64,000 bases of DNA from Arcicella rigui (GTDB lineage: Bacteria; Bacteroidota; Bacteroidia; Cytophagales; Spirosomataceae), in contig NZ_JAYFUM010000018.1 of NCBI RefSeq assembly GCF_034929435.1, positions 62,001 through 126,000 on the forward strand. The letters are read 5' to 3'. Positions 58,731 to 64,000 of this stretch are shown piece by piece. Every line of letters begins with the position of its first letter. The stretch's first letter is position 1. Position numbers and translations under genes: made by a program. The notes under the pieces were generated by a model. The model was not told the origin of the DNA, ran no database searches, and worked only from the letters and a program-made list of their open reading frames with translations.

Positions 58731-60681
58731 TAGAAAACATACTTACTTATTTAATCCTCCGCAAAAAGACCCCAGAGTACTGAAAGCAGAATTTGTGGTT
58801 AGGACAGCTATTTTCGAGGAAATATTTTCTGATATTCAATCCGATAGCATGCAAAAACCTCCTCAGCATTATATGCTTTTGGGACAAAGAGGAATGGGGA
58901 AAACTACCATGCTTTTGAGGTTAAAGTATGCTATTGAAGATGATGCAAGCCTCAATAAATGGCTTTTGCCAATAATTTTTAATGAGGAACAGTATGCAAT
59001 GCCTGATTTGGCTTCATTCTTTGAACATATCGCTACGCTTCTTGCCGAAGACCATCCTGCTTACGAAAAATTGTTGGACGCTATGCGAGTACATGAGTAT
59101 GAACAGGATTATGAGCAAAAAGCTTATGAGATTCTTGCGGCATGGTTAAAAGAAAATCAGCAAAAAATCATAGTTTTCCATGATAATTTTGGACAGTTTT
59201 TGGAGAAAATAGGCAAGATTTCAACCCATCGGTTACGGAATATTTTGATGAACTCATCAGAAATCCGTTTGGTAGGAGCTTCTGCTACTTTGCTCGAACA
59301 TACTTCAAATTATAATAAGCCTTTCTTTGATTTCTTTTATCAAATCAGACTAAGGGGGCTTAATGCTGATGAAACGATTTTGCTTTTTGAAAGATTGGCT
59401 GAAAACGAAGGGAAAACAGCCATATTTGCTGAAATACTGAAAACCGAACGCCCACGCATAGATGTAATGCGAAAACTGTCAGGTGGAGTTATTCGCACGA
59501 TGGTGATGCTTTTTGATGTTTTTATGGACAACGAAAAGCAGGATAGTTTTAAAGATTTAGAAGCGATTTTAGATAGAGTAACCCCACTCTATAAACATCG
59601 CATGGACGATTTAAAACCGCAACAACAACTCATTGTTGATGCCGTGGCAAAAGCTTGGGATGCTGTAACCGTAAGTGAAATTGCAGAGATTGCTCGTGCA
59701 GGCAGACAGGGCTTAAAGACCAATCAAATATCTGCTCAATTAAAGCAATTGGTTGATAATCAAATTATTGAAATAGAGCCAAGAACCACAGGACGTACAA
59801 ATTTATACCGATTGCAAGAACGCTTTTTTAATATTTGGTATTTGATGCGTTACTCTACTCGCCAAGATAAACAAAGAGTAATTTGGTTAGTAAAGTTTTT
59901 GGAAGGCTGGTGCGATATAAAAGACTTAAAAGAGCTTTTTGACAGATTTGATAACAACCTGGAAAAAGGAACTTATGAATTAAATACTGTTTTTGATAGG
60001 GCTTTGGCTTATTCGATGGTTAATGAAAAAGATACCGACTTGATTGATGAAAAAGATAAATTACTAAGAAATGCTATCAAGCATCTTGAGAAAAATCAGT
60101 TTGAAGAAAAGCTAATTTCATTGCTCAAAGAAGCTCTTATATTAAATAGTTCAATTAGATTGCAAAAAGCAATTTCTCAATTTAAACCGATCTTGAGTAA
60201 AGCTTATAGTGTTGCAGAACCTATATTAAAGAAATCTAAATATGGTTCATTTTGTAGTATCGAAATAGAAGCTATTAAAAAAATTGTACAAGAGAATACT
60301 TACGATTTAGAAGTGTTTCCATTTATATACTCGATATGGTCATTTCTCTACTTAGAATTAGATAATTTAGATGAGTCTATAAAAATCTCTAAAAATGTAT
60401 TTTTATACTTAAATCAAAGTAAAAAGTATAGTGATATTAATAAGACATCCTTCCAAAATTATTTATTAATTCTGTGTTCAAAAAAACAATATCATTCCGT
60501 CCTTTCTTTTTTTGAAGAAATACCAGAATTAAAAGACCACTTAAAACCCATTTACTTTTTAACAATGGAATATTTAAAAGATGAATATCCAAATGAGTAT
60601 CTTAAAGCAGGGGAAGAGTACAGAGAAACAATTGAGGAGTTAAAGGCAAGAGTAAAATGGTTTGAGGAACATTTGAATTAA
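58723..60681 (+). CDS. P-loop ATPase with winged-helix and helical repeat domain
   Basis: The start is the ATG at 58723 (MSDRKHTYLFNPP), overlapping the previous stop by 8 bp. A longer frame from 58666 would overlap far more. The 652-residue protein has an intact Walker A GQRGMGKTT (residues 54-62), Walker B-like IIVFHDNFGQFL near residue 160 (Asn in place of the usual catalytic Glu), and GASATLLEH as sensor 1. A winged helix follows near residues 320-380 (TVSEIAEIARAGRQGLKTNQ), and then an all-helical, TPR-like C-terminus of about 250 residues. The pair resembles regulatory ATPases that sense a partner. Function unknown. Confidence 0.78.
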   Translation: MSDRKHTYLFNPPQKDPRVLKAEFVVRTAIFEEIFSDIQSDSMQKPPQHYMLLGQRGMGKTTMLLRLKYAIEDDASLNKWLLPIIFNEEQYAMPDLASFFEHIATLLAEDHPAYEKLLDAMRVHEYEQDYEQKAYEILAAWLKENQQKIIVFHDNFGQFLEKIGKISTHRLRNILMNSSEIRLVGASATLLEHTSNYNKPFFDFFYQIRLRGLNADETILLFERLAENEGKTAIFAEILKTERPRIDVMRKLSGGVIRTMVMLFDVFMDNEKQDSFKDLEAILDRVTPLYKHRMDDLKPQQQLIVDAVAKAWDAVTVSEIAEIARAGRQGLKTNQISAQLKQLVDNQIIEIEPRTTGRTNLYRLQERFFNIWYLMRYSTRQDKQRVIWLVKFLEGWCDIKDLKELFDRFDNNLEKGTYELNTVFDRALAYSMVNEKDTDLIDEKDKLLRNAIKHLEKNQFEEKLISLLKEALILNSSIRLQKAISQFKPILSKAYSVAEPILKKSKYGSFCSIEIEAIKKIVQENTYDLEVFPFIYSIWSFLYLELDNLDESIKISKNVFLYLNQSKKYSDINKTSFQNYLLILCSKKQYHSVLSFFEEIPELKDHLKPIYFLTMEYLKDEYPNEYLKAGEEYRETIEELKARVKWFEEHLN

Positions 60682-60703
60682 AAATAAACATAATCTACAA
60701 AGC

Positions 60704-60732
60704 CAAATATGTCCCAAATTGGGACATATTTG
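60704..60732. terminator. Bidirectional terminator between ATPase and ABC permease genes
   Basis: A perfect 12-bp stem (CAAATATGTCCC with its complement) with loop AAATT and T-rich flanks on both strands, between convergent genes. Confidence 0.8.
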
Positions 60733-60741
60733 ACTTTAATA

Positions 60742-62094
60742 CTACACCTGATAAATACTCTTCTTAAAATTCACCCAACCCAATGCCCCAAAAAGCAGGA
60801 TAAAAATCACTAAGGATAAGTATGATTGCAAGCCTCCGCTTTCGTGTGGATTCTTGAAAGTTTCTACTTTAAACTTCTCCCAATTTTCACTGTTTACGGG
60901 TACTTCACCAAATATTTTTGGATAAAAATATAATCGCATTTTTTCATGAAACTTCCCTGTTTCTTCCAAAAATTGTAGATGATTACTTAGCCCCGATTGT
61001 GCTATTTCATTGAGCTGAATTTGCGTATGAATCGTAGGAATAAACTGGGCAATGCTATTGCTGACTCTATTGCGTTGATTTAGTTTTTCTTTGAAAGCAG
61101 TCGCTTGAGTAGCCGCTTCGTCATCACCAATTTGTTGCATGGCATAGTACCATAGCCAACTAAATTCTTTGTCGGGCAAAGGAAATTGCTTGAACTGCGG
61201 ATAATGTGTATAAAATCTGCTCATGGTTTCGGCTTTATCGGTATCCCATTTTTCATGATAACCTTTGCGTTGTTTGAGTGTGGTGGACAAGGCTTCGGGA
61301 ACTGGATATTTATTTACCAAATAATTGTTGAGGCTGGCTGGCAAAATAATGATCAGTACAATCCAGATTGACAATAAAATAACCGCATTGGCATTAGAAC
61401 TTTTTTGCAAAGAAGCTACCCAAAAGCATATCCCAAACCAGCATAAAATATACAAAAGGGAAATCCCGATGAAAGAGAAAAAGATACTTTCTAAAGGTAT
61501 TTTTAAGAAAAAAACAGATAACAGTAGAATGAAAAATAATACTAAAATGACACCGAAAAACCTGATAAAAAAGAGTCGTAATACATATAAAAACAGATTT
61601 TTGCTCTGAATTGCCACAATTCGCCAAGTGCCAGATTCTTTTTCTTCTGAAATAATATTATAGGTAAATGCGATGATTATCAATGGAAACAAAAAGATAA
61701 GTACAAAGCTAAAGTCGATATTTCCGAGCAAAAGATTGGTCGGATTATTCAAATCAGCATCGTACTTTTGGGCTTCTAAGCCTCTGATGGTTAGGCTTTG
61801 AATGGAAGAGTTAACATCTCGCTGACCAATCGACAAACCATTAATAGGTAATGTTTCGTTGACGAAAGCAAACTTCAAATAATACAATAATAGCCCTATT
61901 TCATCTTGATGATGATGGACATTTCGGGCAATATACTCTTTTTGGTAAGCGGCTGTTTCTGTAATATTCTGTTCTTGTTTTTCAATAAATTGTTTGCCTA
62001 CAAAAAGACTGACGATTCCTGCGATAAGTAAAAAACTGAGTCCTATTTTTACACTATTCGACCGTATAAAATTCTTGAATGCTAAGACTATCAT
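60742..62094 (-). CDS. ABC-2 type transporter permease (DUF3526-like)
   Basis: A 450-residue membrane protein. One N-terminal helix (about residues 18-35), a large extracytoplasmic domain, then a cluster of five or six helices starting with FSFVLIFLFPLIIIAFTYNII and including the permease signature EEKESGTWRIVAIQS near residue 152. A last helix is at the C-terminus. The overall layout is the DUF3526 type. It follows the second permease by 1 bp. The ATP-binding subunit is not in the window and must lie upstream of the partial TonB gene or elsewhere. Confidence 0.88.
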   Translation of the reverse strand: MIVLAFKNFIRSNSVKIGLSFLLIAGIVSLFVGKQFIEKQEQNITETAAYQKEYIARNVHHHQDEIGLLLYYLKFAFVNETLPINGLSIGQRDVNSSIQSLTIRGLEAQKYDADLNNPTNLLLGNIDFSFVLIFLFPLIIIAFTYNIISEEKESGTWRIVAIQSKNLFLYVLRLFFIRFFGVILVLFFILLLSVFFLKIPLESIFFSFIGISLLYILCWFGICFWVASLQKSSNANAVILLSIWIVLIIILPASLNNYLVNKYPVPEALSTTLKQRKGYHEKWDTDKAETMSRFYTHYPQFKQFPLPDKEFSWLWYYAMQQIGDDEAATQATAFKEKLNQRNRVSNSIAQFIPTIHTQIQLNEIAQSGLSNHLQFLEETGKFHEKMRLYFYPKIFGEVPVNSENWEKFKVETFKNPHESGGLQSYLSLVIFILLFGALGWVNFKKSIYQV

Positions 62095-62095
62095 A

Positions 62096-63544
62096 TTAAA
62101 TTGCTTTTAAGGTTTTAGACAGTATTCTGATAAAAAATAATAATAGCCCTATCCAAAAAATAAAGGCAAAAATGGAAATGATTTCATGGCTAAAAACCGT
62201 ACTTACTTCTGCTTCTTTATAGACAAATTCGTGCATTTCTTCCCAATGTTTTTTGTCGATAGCATGAGGTTTTTCACCTACTGCTGGCTTTTTATTACTG
62301 ATGAATTTTATTTGTAACTCATTCATTTTCTGAGCCATTTCGTAGCGATATTGCTCTGCTTGCTCCTGAAAATTGATGTAAGAAGCAAAATCAGTACTTG
62401 CCAACGCCATCGACAAGTTTTTAATCGCCATAAACGGATTTAAAAATGCCATACCTTTAGAAAAACTATTCTGTTTATCATAGATTTTTAGTAGCTCGTC
62501 TAAATGATGATTATAAATATTAGCACTGATTTTTTCGCCTTCTGCCATCACAAAACCGCTATAATTAAAGGGCAATTTTTGTACTGAATCTACTTTATAA
62601 ACCCTCAGAAGTGAATCCTTCAAGCTTTTATAATGTGGGTCGTTGGGGTTGTGGCTATCGCCTTCTTTGAGTATGTCATTTTCAATATCGGCATTAAATT
62701 GTGCTTTTGAAGGCGTAGAATAAAGGTAAGCCCCCAACGCCTGCGAACCTCTTGGAAGTACAATCGTAAGCATCAACCAAAGCCCAATCAATGAAGTAAG
62801 AGCCGTTTTTGAACTTTTACTGATGGCAGAAATCAGCACTGCGATAACACAAAAAATAACTAAATAGACAAAATAAACGAGTATAATCAAGAGTAAACGA
62901 ATACTTTCGTCTATTGAAATATTCATATTTTGAAGTAAAGCCCAAAGGAGAATCGTTGCCACGATAATTGGAATAAAGAGTGTCATTACTACGCTAATAA
63001 TTCCAAGACTTTTACCGACAATTAACTCTTTCCAGCTTACTCCTTGGCTCAATAGTATTTTAAGCGTTCCATTTTCTCGTTCGTTGGCAATACTGCTAAA
63101 ACCCAAGAAGAAAATCAGCAATGGTAAAAGTACTTGTAGCACCATTGCAATACTGATTTCACCAAAACGCAACATTCCAGTTGAAAAACCAGCTTCCGAG
63201 AAGTTGACGGTATTTTGTTTATGAGCTTCCAGAAAAATCGTATTGCCCAAAAAGCTTTCCATGCCAAAATCAAATACACTTAATGGAGCTTTTGGACGAA
63301 ATGCAAAATGACCAAAATGTGCCATTCGGTGTGGATGCTTGTCGGGATTACTCAGCCAATCTTTTCGAGCTTGTTCTTGGTATTTTACTCGTATTTCATT
63401 TTGTTTCTGAAAATTTATCCAACCCGAAAAAGCCGCATAAATCAACAGTAAACCGATAAAAATCGTCAACAGAAATACTGCTTTATTTCTAAAGGCAGTA
63501 TTTCTAAAATGCTTGGCGATAAGAATTTCTGTATGTGAAAACAT
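62096..63544 (-). CDS. ABC-2 type transporter permease (DUF3526-like)
   Basis: A 482-residue permease with the same layout as its neighbour: one N-terminal helix, an extracytoplasmic domain, then clustered helices with the motif NERENGTLKILLSQGVSWKEL near residue 160, and a final helix near the C-terminus. The two permeases probably form a heterodimer. The gene starts 4 bp after the TonB receptor stop, so receptor and permeases are one operon, which suggests export or uptake linked to a siderophore-like substrate. Confidence 0.88.
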   Translation of the reverse strand: MFSHTEILIAKHFRNTAFRNKAVFLLTIFIGLLLIYAAFSGWINFQKQNEIRVKYQEQARKDWLSNPDKHPHRMAHFGHFAFRPKAPLSVFDFGMESFLGNTIFLEAHKQNTVNFSEAGFSTGMLRFGEISIAMVLQVLLPLLIFFLGFSSIANERENGTLKILLSQGVSWKELIVGKSLGIISVVMTLFIPIIVATILLWALLQNMNISIDESIRLLLIILVYFVYLVIFCVIAVLISAISKSSKTALTSLIGLWLMLTIVLPRGSQALGAYLYSTPSKAQFNADIENDILKEGDSHNPNDPHYKSLKDSLLRVYKVDSVQKLPFNYSGFVMAEGEKISANIYNHHLDELLKIYDKQNSFSKGMAFLNPFMAIKNLSMALASTDFASYINFQEQAEQYRYEMAQKMNELQIKFISNKKPAVGEKPHAIDKKHWEEMHEFVYKEAEVSTVFSHEIISIFAFIFWIGLLLFFIRILSKTLKAI

Positions 63545-63548
63545 ATTA

Positions 63549-64000
63549 TTAAAATTTGTACGTCAATGTAAGAGTCATATTTCTTGGTGCAGCAGGGAAC
63601 AAACGCAAATAGTTCTGAGCTCCCAGCCAATAAGTAGTATCAAAAACATTCCCTGCATTCAAGGCTACTTGTACGTTGCTGTTGTTTGGCGTATAATAAA
63701 GTGCCGCATCAAAAGCCGTAAAAGCGGGTACTTCAAAGGCACGACTAAACCAAGGAATTCTACTGCCTTGGTGCTGAACACCCAAACCTACACCAAGGTC
63801 TTTGATGACAGAAGTAGTTTGAAAATTATAGCGAGTCCAGATATTGAAGCTATTTCTGGGCGTATTTTGCTTTCTTGCACCAATCAACGATTTGTCGTTG
63901 TCTTCAACAATCACGGCATCAATATAACTGTACGAGGCATTGATTTGCCAATTGGGCAAAATATAGCCTGCAATATCCCACTCAATTCCACGGCTTCTTT
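63549..64000 (-). CDS. TonB-dependent siderophore receptor, C-terminal part
   Basis: Partial gene: the frame is open to the window edge, so only the last 150 residues are seen. SRGIEWDIAGYILPNWQIN, SYSYIDAVI, and RLFPAAPRNMTLTLTYKF are typical of the C-terminal barrel strands of FhuA/FpvA-type siderophore receptors, with a terminal aromatic residue. An internal TTG near 63959 is not a start. It is immediately followed by two DUF3526 ABC permease genes. Confidence 0.9.
   Translation of the reverse strand, partial: RSRGIEWDIAGYILPNWQINASYSYIDAVIVEDNDKSLIGARKQNTPRNSFNIWTRYNFQTTSVIKDLGVGLGVQHQGSRIPWFSRAFEVPAFTAFDAALYYTPNNSNVQVALNAGNVFDTTYWLGAQNYLRLFPAAPRNMTLTLTYKF

Overview
The window is about 64 kb of AT-rich chromosomal DNA from a member of the Bacteroidota, most likely an aerobic Cytophagales bacterium. 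Supporting signs are a FecI/FecR-type sigma/anti-sigma pair driving a SusC/SusD locus, several TonB-dependent receptors, DUF3526 ABC permeases, and promoters of the TTTG / TAnnTTTG type. There are no obvious Shine-Dalgarno sequences. I cannot name the genus with confidence. There is no rRNA, no CRISPR array and no recognisable insertion sequence. There is one tRNA (Asp, GUC).

Layout. 1-10.3 kb is mostly housekeeping: membrane and TPR proteins, tsaD, tamB, dapF and a DinB-fold protein. 10.3-13.7 kb holds tRNA-Asp followed by an McrBC-type restriction pair. 13.7-20.1 kb is a tight seven-gene, membrane-centred cluster with a SpeD-like decarboxylase, a DUF4178 protein, a 57-residue protein, DUF350, a membrane-fused spermidine-synthase-like enzyme, an FAD amine-oxidase-like protein and a histidine-rich polytopic membrane protein. 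20.4-22.8 kb is a FecA-like receptor with an upstream palindrome. 22.9-25.1 kb is a minus-strand run of oxygen-linked genes (desaturase, PhyH dioxygenase, truncated globin) with hairpins between the genes and an FNR-like site at the promoter. 25.3-28.4 kb is a two-gene operon of an aminotransferase and an unusual FAD-monooxygenase/DsbA/winged-helix fusion.

28.9-33.7 kb is a respiration and microaerobiosis block: a CcoI-type copper ATPase, an FNR-like regulator, a cNMP-domain protein and a universal stress protein. Three of its intergenic regions carry near-identical TGA-N6-TCA sites. 33.8-35.9 kb is a type II restriction-modification pair whose methyltransferase has an N-terminal DNA-binding domain and an inverted repeat over its own promoter. 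36-42.3 kb holds a glycerophosphodiesterase, an XRE/S24 repressor with a small divergent gene, a nitroreductase, and an AraC-regulated aldehyde dehydrogenase/DUF779 pair with three direct-repeat operators. 42.4-54.5 kb has a secreted serine hydrolase and a polysaccharide-utilisation locus (ECF sigma, FecR, SusC, SusD, a GH106-like rhamnosidase) interrupted by an array of fourteen 21-bp repeats. 54.6-57.4 kb is a MocR regulator divergent from a PNPOx-fold protein and a second DinB protein. 57.5-60.7 kb is a coupled pair of P-loop ATPases under a promoter whose spacer contains an A8 tract. The window ends in two ABC-2 permeases and the C-terminus of a TonB siderophore receptor.

The most promising under-described units are the SpeD/DUF4178/DUF350/SpeE membrane cluster, the A8-promoter ATPase pair (the first ATPase lacks its Walker A lysine), and the FAD/DsbA/wHTH fusion operon. 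Several intergenic hairpins built from repeated short words recur across the window and are explained by no gene.
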